From Azolla caroliniana (Eukaryota > Polypodiophyta): DNA of 64,000 bases. Position numbers and translations under genes: made by a program. The DNA is taken from NCBI GenBank assembly GCA_043228905.1, contig JBHGNT010000004.1:7626001-7690000 (forward strand), in the 5' to 3' direction. Position 1 is the stretch's first letter. Each line of letters opens with the position of its first letter. Below the pieces are notes generated by a model. It was not told the DNA's origin. It saw only the letters and a list, made by a program, of their open reading frames with translations, and ran no database searches. Below, in pieces: positions 22,901 to 36,300 of the stretch.

Positions 22901-25192
22901 AGACTGATGCGGCATTGGGCCACAGACGTCCGAGTGGACCAGATCGAGAGGTCTCGTTTCTCTTGGTGCTGATGTCGGGTGTGATGCGGCTACTTGTTTG
23001 CCATACTGGCAATGCTCGCAGAATTGATGGTCGGAGAAGGAGAGTTTGGGGATGTATCCGGCTCTAGATAGGTGCGTGATGCCGGCCTTGCTTAGGTGTC
23101 CTAATCTTCGGTGCCATAGTGATGACACAGGAATATCCACCAAAAACAGGTTACCCTCTCTGAGCGTAACATGTAACGGATACAGGGAGTGTATCTTGGG
23201 TCCTCTAGCAAGCAGGAGGTTCCCCCTGTGGAGTGTCCACCCTCCCGAAGAAAAACCGGCACGAATGCCGTCTTCATCTAGTTGTCCGACTGAGATCAAT
23301 GGCCTTGAGAGCTCGGGTACATGTCGGACATTGTGGAGTACAAGTGTAGAGCCACCTGCAAGGTTGAGCTCTACTGTGCCGATTCCGATGATGTCACAGT
23401 GTTGTGAGTTGCCGACTCGAACTGAGTCGGAGTGACGGATCGTATATTGCCGAAATTGGGATCGATGAGGAGTCACGTGAAATGATGCGCCCGAATCTAA
23501 GAGCCATGTGCTCGATTCTTCAGTTGTGAGTAGAACTTCTGATCCGACTGGATTTTCGATTGATAGTATATTCGGGTCGTCTGGTAGCACATCAGCTGAG
23601 GAGCTGACGTAATTGATCTCCTCATGCCGGCCACTCTTCTTGTAGTTCTTGTTCTTGAGTGCGCGGCAGTCGGCTTTGATGTGTCCGGGTTTCTTGCAAT
23701 AGTTGCAGATTCGGTTATCCCGTGACTGGCTCCGTCTTCGCTGATTGTTCGGCGGCCGTGAGGAATCTCTTCCTCGTATGTTCGATCGGTCTGTCGAACC
23801 TTGTACTACGTAAGCGTCGTCTGTTGAGTCTTTGGCGAAAGACTTTCTCCGAGCTGCTTCGGTCAGGATTGCGCTCGTGACTTCGGAGTATTTAACAGCC
23901 GTGGTTGACGCGTTGCACACGGTTGTGACGAAAGTTTCCCATGATGAGGGAAGGCTGCTCATGAGTATCATTGCTCTGAGTTCATCCTCAATTGCCGTCC
24001 CCTGTGACGAGATTTGGGAGCTTATGCTTTCGTACTCATTGAGGTGTGCTTGAACCGAATCGGATTCTTTCATCCGCAAGTTGTAGAGGCGCCGGATCAG
24101 AAACATCTTCGTTGCGGCGACCTTCTTTTCGTAAGTGTCCGACAGTGTTTTCCACAGTTCGAATGCTGTCGTACACGATTGCACCGTAAAGTATACCGAT
24201 TCCGATAGGTGCATCCGAATCGTGGCGCGGACAATTCTGTCCAGCTTCTGCCACTCAATCGGTTTGTATCCTTCTGGAGGTTCTTCATTTTCGATGGGAT
24301 CGATTTGCCCCTTGACTATGAGATAGTCCTGCATTTGCTCCTTCCAGAAGTTGAAGTTCGATCCATCGAACTTTCGTAGACTCATTTCTGACGAGCCGGA
24401 TGTTGATGCCATCAAATTTGGTGTCGGTTAACGAAGCTCGGTTCGGAGTTGACTACGAACCTTGTTGGAGTGCAGCCGGTTGGCTCACCCGATATCGTTC
24501 TAGTCGGATTTGAACCTGAGTCGGTTCGGCTTCGAATATATGTATTGTTGAACTTGCTCGAATTGACTCCGGTAACTTGAGGGACAGAACCGACTGGTCT
24601 TCCCGAATGGTTCCGAGTCGAAGTGAGCCCGGTTCGCTTCGGATATATATGCCGAATACCGATTATTGAAACCGATTATCTGGACCGATTCTGCTTCGGG
24701 TGGCTGCAGCGACGAGAGAGACAGATCCAACTGATCCTCTCGAATGTCGATCAGCCGGATGAAGCACGAATTGGGGTTGTTGTCTTGAGACCGATCTGCA
24801 CCGAGTGGTTACAACGAGCGGCGAGCAGCGTTTGTTGACTACTTCGGATGCCGTTTAACCGAATGGAGCACGATCGTGTCAATGATACACAAGGGGATTT
24901 CACCTCGAGCGGTTACGATCACAAGGAACAGAGTACAACCTGATGGCTTACTCCAAGCAAGAGGATCTAACGCGATGAGGTGCAAAACCTCGTTTTTTTT
25001 TTTTTGTTCTTCTTCTCTCTTTTTCGAATGACGCAGGAAACCGAATGCTGAGACGACGGCCGACAGCGGATTGAAGGACCGACTACTGTGCAGGCTCTGA
25101 TACCAGATGTTGTAGAGAAAGTCGTCTGTGCGGAAGATCAAGAAGCATTCGATTGCTGTTGAGTACCTGCGTATGACAGTTTCTATGTCGTT

Positions 25193-25230
<38 letters not shown>

Positions 25231-27296
25231 GCACGAAAGACTTTCTTATTTCCCAAAGCAATAATACAACAACCAACCTTACAAAAAGGTTACAAGGTCA
25301 CTATATATAGTGACCGACTTAGGGCAACTACCCTTTATGCTAATTACATAAATGGCCAAAACGGGATAGTGTGAATACGTCCATTATACACATGTATTCG
25401 ACAAGGACCATTGTCAAATGTCTTGGAGGTTGTCAATAAAGTGAGTAGTTTTCTTTGGAGAACTTCTACATCATATCTTAAAATATAGTAATATATCTTT
25501 CTTCTTCTTCCAATGCTCTTAATGATAATAAAGCAAAGGAAGTTACTTAAGGCAAGCAAGCAAGCAAACTATTGAATAAATACTTAACTAAGAATGGGCC
25601 CCAGACATTGCAAAGGGGTTACATGAGATTGGACGATAGCAATTTGTCTTGCATGTAAGCCCCCCGTGCTCACGATAAAGAAAATCGGATAGGCTTCAGG
25701 AAGGCCAAAAAAGCGGCACGAAATAACATCGGGATTCCGAAAGTATACACTTAAGATAGATCTAGAACAAGACCCGAATCCCACCATAAGTGGCAAACCC
25801 CATGCCTTCATGAACCATGATCTGACCACGCTTGTCATCGATAGTTAAAAGGCCATTATCTCTTTCCATCGCAGATGCTTCCTCACTTCGAAGATCTCGT
25901 CATTCTGGATGGACTCATCTGAAGACAAAAATTAGAAACTATCTAATTTGAGAATCTTGAACGTAAAGATAACAGAAATCTTTAGCCATTTTTTTATTAT
26001 TGAAAGTTTTAATTAGTTAAATTTGTTTAGCCATTTTTATTTTTATTTAAACTTTCAATTAGTTACATTTGTTTAGCCATTTATTTTATTTTTATTGATT
26101 TAGTTATTTTTAGTTTTTGGAAAAAAAGTTACATTTGTTTGGTTTGTTGGTTTAATATAGGGAAAAGTACCAGGATACCCCTGGAAGTTTGTCTATTTAC
26201 CAGAATACCCCTGAAAGTTCTAAATTTACCAAACTACCCCTATATCCAAAAAAATACATTCTATAAAGTAAATATACACTCAAATGTACAAGCCATATTT
26301 ACCAAACTACCCTTAAACCTAGACTTTTTTACCATAGGGCTAGTTTGGTAAATTTGGCTCATAAATCATATCCCCCTCAAACCCTCCACATCCCCATCAT
26401 ATCCCCCTCGAACCATATCCATCGTCCTCATCATCATCTTCACCATACTCATCTTCCTCTTCGACATCTGCCTCATCACCACCACCACCACCATCATCAT
26501 TAGGAATTTCCTCCCCCAATTTACCATCTCTTCACACGACAGCAGCTCTCTGCTAACCTAGACATCTCCATCGACCTTTTCGAAGCTTCGTATCCATGGC
26601 GGTGCAGGATATTATTGCATCGGAGAAGAAGAAAATTGTGGTAAGGATAGCCAAAAAACATCGTGGCCACCACATCGTCTTTCTGAGGGAAGCTTTAACC
26701 CTAGCTCTAATTCCTTTGATCATCACCACGAGCACGAAGATACGGCCATCAAATGGGGTATCCCTTAGACCCTACGCATCAGAACCATCATGCCGCAGTA
26801 AAGGGGAAGCAACATGGTGATCTATCCAAAGTATCGACTTTGGATTACCTTTCTGATTCGGACCTGTCTTCCACTCGGATAAACTCTATCGGTGGGGTGG
26901 ATCCTGATTTTACTCGGATTAAGGCTTCGACCAATGATCAAATCAAGTTAATGTGTAGCTTCGGTGGAAAGATCATGTCTCGGCCAATGGATGGGAAGCT
27001 CCCATATGTAGGAGGAGATACTCACATTTTGAATGTCATTAGCAAAGCCTCCTATTCTTCTCATCATGATCCACAATTCTATATGGCTGCAGAATCTCCC
27101 AAAAATACTCTAGGAAACAAAAATAGCTTGTAAATAGAAATATGTAGTCATGGACCAAAAATAATTTAATCCAAGGGATAAGATTTAAGAGTACTTAGAT
27201 TCTTATGTTGATCTAGCTATACATAGCTTCTCACCACAGACAATTGGTTATGAACCTCGCCTGAGAAGATCTAAAAATGACTACATATAAACACAA

Positions 27297-27359
<63 letters not shown>

Positions 27360-30300
27360 TGACCTTATGAAGACGATTGATGATGAACAAGAAAGGAGAG
27401 AAAACTACCCAAATAATCACTAAGTAAAGAATTTTCTGTTTGAAGGGTAGTTTGGTAAATATGGCTTGTACATTTGAGTGTATATTTACTTTATAGAGTG
27501 TATTTTTTTAGACATAGGGGTAGTTTGGTAAATTTAGAACTTTCAGGGGCATTCTGGTAAATAGACAAACTTCCAGGGGTATCCTGGTACTTTTCCCTTT
27601 AATATACCTCTCTTTCTTAGTTTACTAAGCATTTTAATTTTCTCAAGTTATTCCTTGAGCAGTATATTATGAATTAGTTTACACTATCAAAGATTCTAGT
27701 CTAGAAAAATGTTTATGTTTCCTATCGATCAATTAAGCTAAAATAGAGAAAGTTTAGAAACTGTGTGCAAGCTTAAATTTTACATGTTAATGCACAAAAG
27801 AAAAACAAATCGAATATGCAGGATCCGCTGATAAAACCGTGAAGTTTTGGGATCTCGAGACCTTTGAGTTGATTGGATCTGCTGGACCAGAGGTGTGTTC
27901 AAAATTCAAATTGATCTGTAGCCAAGGTTTTTGCATATTGTGTCATTTAAATGCAGGAAAACTCTGAAATACTGCCGTTTTTATTTCCCCAAGTATCTTA
28001 CATCCTCATTATTTTCCCAAATAATGGGATGCTGCTGAAAAACCAGGCCATGTTTCACAATCATATAAGTGTGTGATTTACCTATTTCTAAGCAGATGAC
28101 TGGTGTGCATTCTTTGGTATTCAACTCTGATGGACGGACATTGTTGGCGGGTTTACAAGAACACATGAAGGTGAGTTTTTAAGCTATATTATGATGGTTA
28201 ACTGTTTTTTTCAGCATTCTTTTGCTAAACTGGATAGAATCAATCAGGTCTTCTCATGGGAGCCTTTGAGATGCCATGATGTTGTAGATGTTGGTTGGTC
28301 GAAAATAGCAGACCTTACTATCCAGGAAGGGAAGCTACTTGGTTGCTCGTATAATAAGAGTAGTGTAGGCATCTGGGTGGTCGATTTATCAGTAAGTGTT
28401 AGCCATGTAAATATTTCTGTAGACTTGGACTGGTAACTCAAATGGGCCTTTTTATATTACAGCGCATAGACCCCTATGCTTTTGGCAGCCATGGTCCTTT
28501 CAAAGGCATACCAATTATCGAACAATCTTCTCAACAAATGATGAATGGGAGATTAAAGAGTAGCAATTTAGCACGAAATATCTCACCTTGTGATGTAGAG
28601 TCACCTGTGGGAGACATCAAGCTAAATACTACAAAGAAATGTATGTCTAAGAATTATGGCACCTGCTACACTATGCATAGCATTAGTTGCTATGTATGTC
28701 TTATAAGTGTTAATTTCTTTTTCAGTAGGAAACAGTCGCTTTTTAATGTATGCACCTATAGCTATAATGTATGTATGTATGTGTACGTGTATGTATTTAT
28801 GTATGCATGCATGTTTGAATGTATTAGTCTATTCATATTTCCGTTTGTATGTATGTATGTATACATGTATGGATGTTTGTATTAAATACGTATGCATGTG
28901 TATTTGGATGTCTGTGACTGCAAGGCACATTGGTAATTGTGGAAAAGGCTCCATTGAGCACTATTATTTAATCAACCAGAAGCCTTGACAATTACACCTG
29001 ATGTTGAACCGAGGAATAATATCTTGCATCAGAATGTATTTTCCTCATTCACATGTTTTGGATACTGGAACATCTAGACCTATACATACACGTCTTTGTT
29101 ATGCAAACTTTTCAACTTAGATGAAGAAGCTCCTATTTGGTTCTTCTACTTTGTCCAACAGTCCTATGACATGTTTACTAGCATTTTCTTTTGTAGTACT
29201 GGCACTTCATAATGAACATCTTCAATTTACTATTTCTGTGACTGTGAAATCTGACGTGTTTTTATTCGTAATGCCAATTCACATTCCTGATCTAAAAATG
29301 AGGCACAACTCCTCAAATGTTGATAGTGAATTTCTAAGCCATGTTGTTGGAGCTTTTATGATTCCATTGAACCTTATAAGACGGACATTTTGCAAACTCC
29401 TCACGTGTCTGTAAGATATAATTATCTAAACTTGGAGGTTATTTATTCCTGTATACATTTTCCAATCTTTAACCTCTTTACCCAGCCTCCAGTTTTTGGA
29501 GCTTGTATTTTGCGTCTCAAACTAATGTTTGATGATGCTCCAGGGCTTCAAAGTGTTTGTTGTATGTCAAATTAATTTTGCATGAATCATTTTACTCGAT
29601 AGATAGCACATAAAGCATTGGAATTTTGCCGTTCCATTGTCCTTCCTGTCTGTTATAAAGTTGTTACTTCAGATATGCTAGTATAGTCCATTATCATGTT
29701 AGTTTCGGAGAACTTTCAATATGCCATTATGAAAGCTTATACTACTTGGTAGTGAACCAAATACCCTTTGGACAATTTTTACGTGAATTTGGTTTACTAC
29801 CAATCATGTAGCTTGGTTCAAAGAGAAATCATAGAAGATTGGGTGTTAATTTGTGCAGAACTGCATACAATTATGCAGGCAAGACTATCCTTAGATGCCT
29901 TCATGTTGGGAACTTTTACTAGTATGAACAGTGATTTTTGAGAGAGAAAAGATCAGTTTTCTTTGATGTGGCTTTCAACCATTGACAAGTTTGTGCTTTT
30001 ATTTTCATTACAAAGCAGATAATGCTGCAGTCAGGGATGAAGATCAATATGTGAAAGCAATAGAAACTTCATGCATCGGTAAATGTTCTCTTTCCTGTGT
30101 CTCTAAACATGTTCACATTAGGTCTATAAGTCATTCTTGGGGATCTCAAATGCAGGTGGTGTAGAGATCAGGCAGGGACATTATGTAGCAAATGTAAACA
30201 ATAAGGACTCCATCGCAGAAAGAGGTATGGTGAGCATGCGAGAGCATGGATTGAGAGCATCTGGTGTTGATGCACATTCCTTTATTTTGGTATGTGACCT

Positions 30301-33300
30301 CTAGTTAATCTTTGACACCAAGTGAAACATTAGCCTTAAGGATTCCCGTGAGGAAGTTGTTTAATCATTTAAGGAATGATATATTACTTATAACTTCCCG
30401 TTTATAATTGAGACCGAGTAGGAACACTTTTAGGTGTAGATAAAACTAACTAACAGTCTGCAACTGGCAGTTCTTTGGCTGATTAAATGAAAGTTGTTTC
30501 AGCATGTACCTAAGAATTGTTATTGCTTTATAATTCCATTTGGCTGTGTGGTTCATGCTAAGATACAGAACTTCTTATGCTTCCTGAATCAGAGAAGGAA
30601 TCAGGGATCAATGGAGAAGGCTTCATCATTAACAATCGATGATGCCAAGATTATAGACAAGTTGATGGAGGATCACAACTCATTTACGAGTTCCATGCAG
30701 TCAAGATTGACAAACTTGCAGGTGAATACAGTGCATTCATATCCATGAATTGAGTTTCTAGTTTTCTCATCACTCTAGTAAGATCATACTGTATATAACC
30801 CATAACTGAGGGGAATACTGCAATTGTCTAGCTGTATATAACCCGTAACTGATTGTCTAATAGATAAATTGCATATATCCCATAACTGACTCCTGTAAAA
30901 TCTTATATAACCCATAACTAAGGGTTATATTTGTTAGATATAATTAATGATCAGCCCCAAGTTGTAAATCTATCCCCATATTTGCTCTTAGAGTGCACAT
31001 TTTGTGATAGCGCCCATAACTGACTCCTGTAAAATCTTATATCCCATAACTGACTCCTGTAAAATCTTATATAACCCATAACTAAGGGTTATATTTGTTA
31101 GATATAATTAATGATCAGCCCCAAGTTGTAAATCTATCCCCATATTTGCTCTTAGAGTGCACATTTTGTGATAGCGCCCCAAATGAGGAGCGGCTAGTGT
31201 GCAACTCGATCATATGGGTCGATAAGGTGTTTAATCTAGGAAACCGTAGATGCGTAGGACACAATGTATTTAGGAAAGAGAGAAATAGGTAATAGGATTG
31301 GCTAATCAAGTCAAATAGAATATTTTGTGGGCAAGTTATGATGTACTTAGTCTTGAAGTATGCGTCATTGACTTCAAGATAAGTACTATCTAGCACTAGC
31401 CTGTACCTAGGGCGTTGGTCATATTAAATGACAAGTCAGTTGACAGAAAAGGAATATCTTCACTACTATTAACTGACTTGCACATTTAATGTTATACTTA
31501 GACCAAACATAGAAAGCAATCCACTTTCTTTTCACAGTGGTCGGCTTGATTATCAGTCCCCACTAATTTTGTAGTGAGCTGGTCCATATCCTATCTAAGC
31601 TCTAAGGTGTGAGTGCATGGGAAAACTACCATTGTGAGCTACTCTCATATGTAATCGAAGTTTTGTTTTCATATATCCCATCTCTGTAGTTGTAACTCTA
31701 TATACTTATCCAATTGATTCTCAATATTTCTAACAATATTAACATCTATAATTGATGAAGTGTCCACCTCTACGAATTAATGACAAGCTTTGACCTAAAG
31801 TGAGTTATCAACTTGTTCAATCCCCGTGCAATCATCTGGTAAATGGGTAGATTTTATCCCAAATAAAGGTCCTTAAAAATAGGGCTCATCACTAGGGTAG
31901 AGAGACAAGTAGTTGTTTTTTAACATCCAGAGGAGACCAATGCACAATTTGTAGGATAGGGCGGCCCATGATGAGGATCAAAGTTGGGTTCCCTCTCTCT
32001 GTCTCTCGCGATAGAGCAAGTAGAGGAATGTTGATGATAATGTGGACCATGACTATTAGGATACAAGGCACATGGGTCATAACATCATTGCTCTCCATTT
32101 TAGTTCTGTTTCAGGAAACCGAGATGCTCTTGTTGAAGTTCATCATAGCCTTGTTCCATGTGCACCAACTAACCAACCTTAGATATGCTGTAGAATCACA
32201 AGTACTCACCATACATGAAGTTATGCACTTCTTCTTGAAACCCTTTCCAAAATTATTTTACAACATGTATTAAGATCATGATGATGGAACTTAGCAAACG
32301 TAGAGCTTTTATTTTTGTTTTAATATGGATGACATGAACTCACCAATATTTGTTCCACTGCACCAACCAACCAACACTACGTAACCTATGCACTTCATTC
32401 TTAAAACCCGTTTGCACGTAGTAAATCATTGGGTCCCAATACATAGTGAGGGAGAGAACATTGACAATTACTTAAATGATTTGTATAGACCTGAAGGACA
32501 TTAGGAATCTAACCTTTATGGTCTGCACCTTTTGTTTTGTTGTCGTGCTCTTTAGACATTGCTCTTTTGTATGACCCTTCTTTTTGCAGAATACGCAAAT
32601 GTTGTCGCTTACAATCGCGATCCATGAATTCGTTGGGTGTCTTGCGTTTCCCAGCGAACTGCGACTGCTTAGTCCCGGGCGCTTCGTTGGGTTTGTTGTG
32701 GTCCTTCAAAGTGCGTTGATAGCGAAGAACTATTTTAACGGCCTCTTCGAAGGATTTCGGATCCTTATCGTGCACTATCCAGTGAAAGTCCGAATTGGGG
32801 ATGCCATTGACAAAACAAGCTATTAACCAATTGTCCCCTTCTAGACCCAATTTTTGGATTTGGGTTCTAGCATGGTGGACATAGTCTTCTAGCGAGGAAA
32901 ACTTCCTGCTAGAGAGGTTCATTAAAGCTTGTGCTGCCTCGGTTCGAGAGGGAGGTTGCAGAAATTGGCCCTTGAAAACTGTGACAAAATCTGTCCAAGT
33001 ATCGGGCAATTTCCCCAAAGTTCAGAGCCCACGCCACCAGGCCCCCCTAGTTCTCGGTTGACATATGCAATCTTTGTACTATTTTCGTCCCATCGGCCCA
33101 GCCACATGCAGATTGCTTCTTCGTTTCTTTCCTTTTTTTCTCCCGTAAATGGGTTTACGACAAATGATGGTTCACCTTGACGCTCATCGGGTCTATTAGT
33201 GTCACGTTGTAAACTAATGACACATGCCTCGAGAGTACTTTGAGATTGCCGAAGTTCAGACATCTAATGAGTGGTTGAACTAAGGAAATTTTGTATTTAT

Positions 33301-36300
33301 AAGAAATACGACTCAATGGAGATTGGCCTTGGAGGATTTCCTTGAGTTCCTTCCGCTTGAGCGGATGATATCGGGTCGTTATTATGAGCCATTGAATGAT
33401 AATTTCTGGCAAAGAAATAGGATAAGGTCAGACAAATAGTCATAACATCATATCGTGATGTAAACATATCATGTGCCAACATTAATCGATATCATGGTCT
33501 CACGTCAATACCCCTCTAGATGTATGAGATGATCAGGTTACTATGGTAACAAAAAGGTGTTTTAAAAACCATGGGGGTGACAAATAAATGTCTTTCTATG
33601 ATCTTTATATCGATTTTTTCATGGCGGCTCCCTGAGGCTCAACCATGTATGTTTGCGTCATGAATAGTTTATACACGAAAAAAATGTTAACAATCAACTA
33701 TGTTTCTGTGCCGATGTATGTGGTTTCAGCTCTTTAAGTCCTATTACGAGGACCTCGAAGTGCACTTAGACGTAAAGTCTAAACATGTATTATAGTCATA
33801 TGTATCAGCAATGTTGTATGGTCTTGGTCATATTTGAACTCGAGACCTCGAGAACAAATGCATTAAACACTTGAGCTAACCAAATAGGTTGCTCTTGTTG
33901 AATGTTTAACGTTTTATGCACATAAGAGATATGCGAGGCATTTGCCCATATATGTTTTTTTAAAAGAAACATATGTGTCAATAGTCCTTATTTCCCTCTC
34001 GTTTACCACAAACTATGTTGGTACGTTACCTAACCTCAAGTCTCATAATTACGATGGCATATGCCAAAGTGCAACCTAATGAGCTAGATCGAACTACCAA
34101 ATCGCTTTGATACCATGTAAAGAATTAAGAGATGGATTCTTGTGAAGCGGAATAGGTGTGAACTGTGTGTGTGTGTGTATGAGATAGATAGAGAGAGAGA
34201 GAGAGACATAGAGTATACGCAAGGTTAAGTATATTAACAAAGAAGAAAGACACAACTAAATACAAGGTGGGAGGAGGGTGCTTTATATAGTCACCCTCTC
34301 TCTTCATTAACTACAAGACTCATGGAGCATGGGGAATGTGAAAGCTCATAAGTTATGTGTCATAGAATATGATTCTATGACTCATACTAAATGCTAGAAT
34401 ACAAAGAGGTGACATAATGGTGACTCTTGACCGTTGGAGTGTCTATTCACTCTCAAGGTGAGTTCACACACTAGACCAAGTTCAGCTTGATTCTCAACAG
34501 ATTCGTTCCACCTCTTGTCCGAATCAGTCGCTCCCGATTTGTTCCGGCTCTTGTCCGAGTCGGTGTTCTCCAACTCGTCTTCCGGTTTTAGGCCTTTCAC
34601 CATATCAGACCATGTCCGGGTCTTGGCCTTGTCCTTCCGGTCGGCTCTGTCCTTCTTGACTCTGCTGCCGTTGCCGCTTGTTCCGACTTGTTCGGATGTG
34701 CTGACTTCCTTCGTCGACTCGGCTTCCTTTTTCCCTTTGTCGCCCCCTTTGTTGGTTCTTTCTTCATCTCCGGCTCCTTGTCTGGTGCCATCCGTTCCCT
34801 TTCCTTCTCTCCCCCTCAAGTGCGGCACGTTGAGATGCTGAACACCAAGCATTTCGGTGAAGTGCTGCAACTTGTCCGATCCGAGCGGTTTAGTGAAGAT
34901 ATTGGCAACTTGCCGATCCGTCTGGACTTACCAAAGTTCAACTTCACCGCTCAAAACCCGCTCACGCACAAAGTGATAGTGAACTTCTATGTGCTTCGTT
35001 TGAGCATGGAACACGGGGTTCTTGGCGAGTTGAATGCTGCTCATGTTGTCACAGTAGATCAGGATTGGGGTTGGTACCTCAATCCGTAGGTCTTGCAGCA
35101 GTCGCAGAAGCCAGATGGCTTCACATGTGGCAACGGTAGTGCCCCGATACTCAGCCTTAGTGCTCGACAGAGCCACTGTTGGTTGCTTTTTGCTGATCAC
35201 TCCGACCGGGTAACTGAGGTCGGGTCGAGTGATTGTCAGGTATGAGGCTTCCGACAATTGGTCGGAACCGTTTCTCATCGTAAGCCGGTCTGGAGTTGGG
35301 ATGGAGCTTCTGGTTCCGGTCCAGGGGTGTGGAGACAGGTTGGCATTCCGTCATGCCGAACTTGTACAGCATATTCAACATATAGTGTCGTTGTGAGAGC
35401 AATATGCTGTCGGGGGTTCGGATCACCTCGATCCCAAGAAAATAATGAAGGTCCCCCAGGTCCTTCATTTCAAATGCGCCCAACAGTTGGGACTTTACTC
35501 GACCGATTTCATTGAGTTCGGGTCCGGTGATGACTAAATCATCAACATAAAGTAGGATGCAAACCGGACCGTCCGGACCTTGCCGGATGAACAACGAGGA
35601 GTCGGATTTAGAGGTCACAAACCCCATCTTACGCAACCGGTGCGTGATCTTCGCATTCCAAGCTTGGGGGGCTTGTTTCAGACCGTAAAGGGACTTCTTA
35701 AGCCGGCACACTACTGACTTGTTCATCTCCGACTGAAAACCGGGAGGTTGGATCATATAGACCCGTTCTTCAAGGTCACCTTGAAGAAACGCATTCTTCA
35801 CATCCATCTGGTGAATATGCCACCCCCTTGCCGTAGCAACCGCCAGTAGCACATGAACTGTCATCATCTTCGCTACCGGAGCGAAGGTCTCGTCGTAGTC
35901 GATTCCGTGAGTCTGAGCGTATCCCTTCGCCACTAACCGGGCCTTGTACCGGTTAACCGAACCGTTGGCATTGTACTTTACCTTGTACACCCACTTACAT
36001 CCAATCGATTTATAGTGTCGGGGAGGGTGAACGAGGTCCCATGTGTCGTTGGCATCGAGTGCCCGCATTTCTTCTTCCATAGTGGCACGCCAATTTGCGT
36101 CCTTTGCCAATTCTGCATAGCTCTCCGGCTCACGCACCTCCGCCACTTTGGTCATATACGCATAGTGATGCGCCATGTGCTCATTGTACCCGTACCGCGT
36201 AATGGGGTTCTTCTGGCGGGAAGACCGGCGTAACTTGTCATCACCCGGTTTGGGGCCCTTCGTGACCGGTTCGGACTTCGTTCCCAAAGATCCGCCTTCA

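Larger units (their letters stand above)
20261..25403 (-). mobile_element. Copia-B copy 1 (Ty1/copia) with folded-back 3' end, in katanin intron 5
   Basis: Minus-strand Ty1/copia element: 5' LTR at 25108-25403, Met-tRNA primer site TGGTATCAGAGCC just inside it, an uninterrupted Gag-Pol ORF, then an abnormal 3' end. A perfect 5-bp TSD AGGAC flanks it (20256-20260 and 25404-25408). The normal end of RNase H, the polypurine tract and most of the 3' LTR are missing. They are replaced by an inverted copy of the RNase H region and an LTR fragment that itself folds back. The element lies antisense to the host gene. The open ORF suggests a fairly young insertion. Confidence 0.92.
26160..27597. mobile_element. 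Pack-MULE: Mutator-like element with captured gene fragment, katanin intron 5
   Basis: Long terminal inverted repeats of about 154 bp (26160-26313 and 27444-27597, about four mismatches) begin GGGAAAAGTACCAGGATACC. An exact 9-bp TSD TTTAATATA flanks it (26151-26159 and 27598-27606). A 9-bp TSD with long TIRs marks the Mutator superfamily. No MURA transposase is present; the interior carries a host-like PB1-domain fragment and a GA microsatellite. It ends 224 bp before katanin exon 6. Confidence 0.93.

Noticed and set aside
20261-25403. Possibility that the fold-back end is a MITE or TIR transposon
   Set aside because: Arms are internal copia RNase H and LTR sequence, not terminal repeats of a DNA element, and the TSD is the 5 bp expected for copia.
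26400-26520. Acidic Asp/Glu-rich ORF on the minus strand inside the MULE
   Set aside because: Reads only through GAT/GAG repeats of low complexity and has no start or domain; could be 5' UTR of the captured gene.
27302-27356. CRISPR-like or satellite array
   Set aside because: Simple dinucleotide repeat; no spacers. CRISPR arrays are not expected in plant nuclear DNA.
28442-28988. Tyr/Val/Cys-rich ORFs after katanin exon 9
   Set aside because: Exon 9 read through its donor into a TATG microsatellite; not a separate gene.
33828-33885. Functional tRNA gene
   Set aside because: Only A/B-box-like pieces are present; no cloverleaf, anticodon stem or acceptor stem can be formed with confidence.
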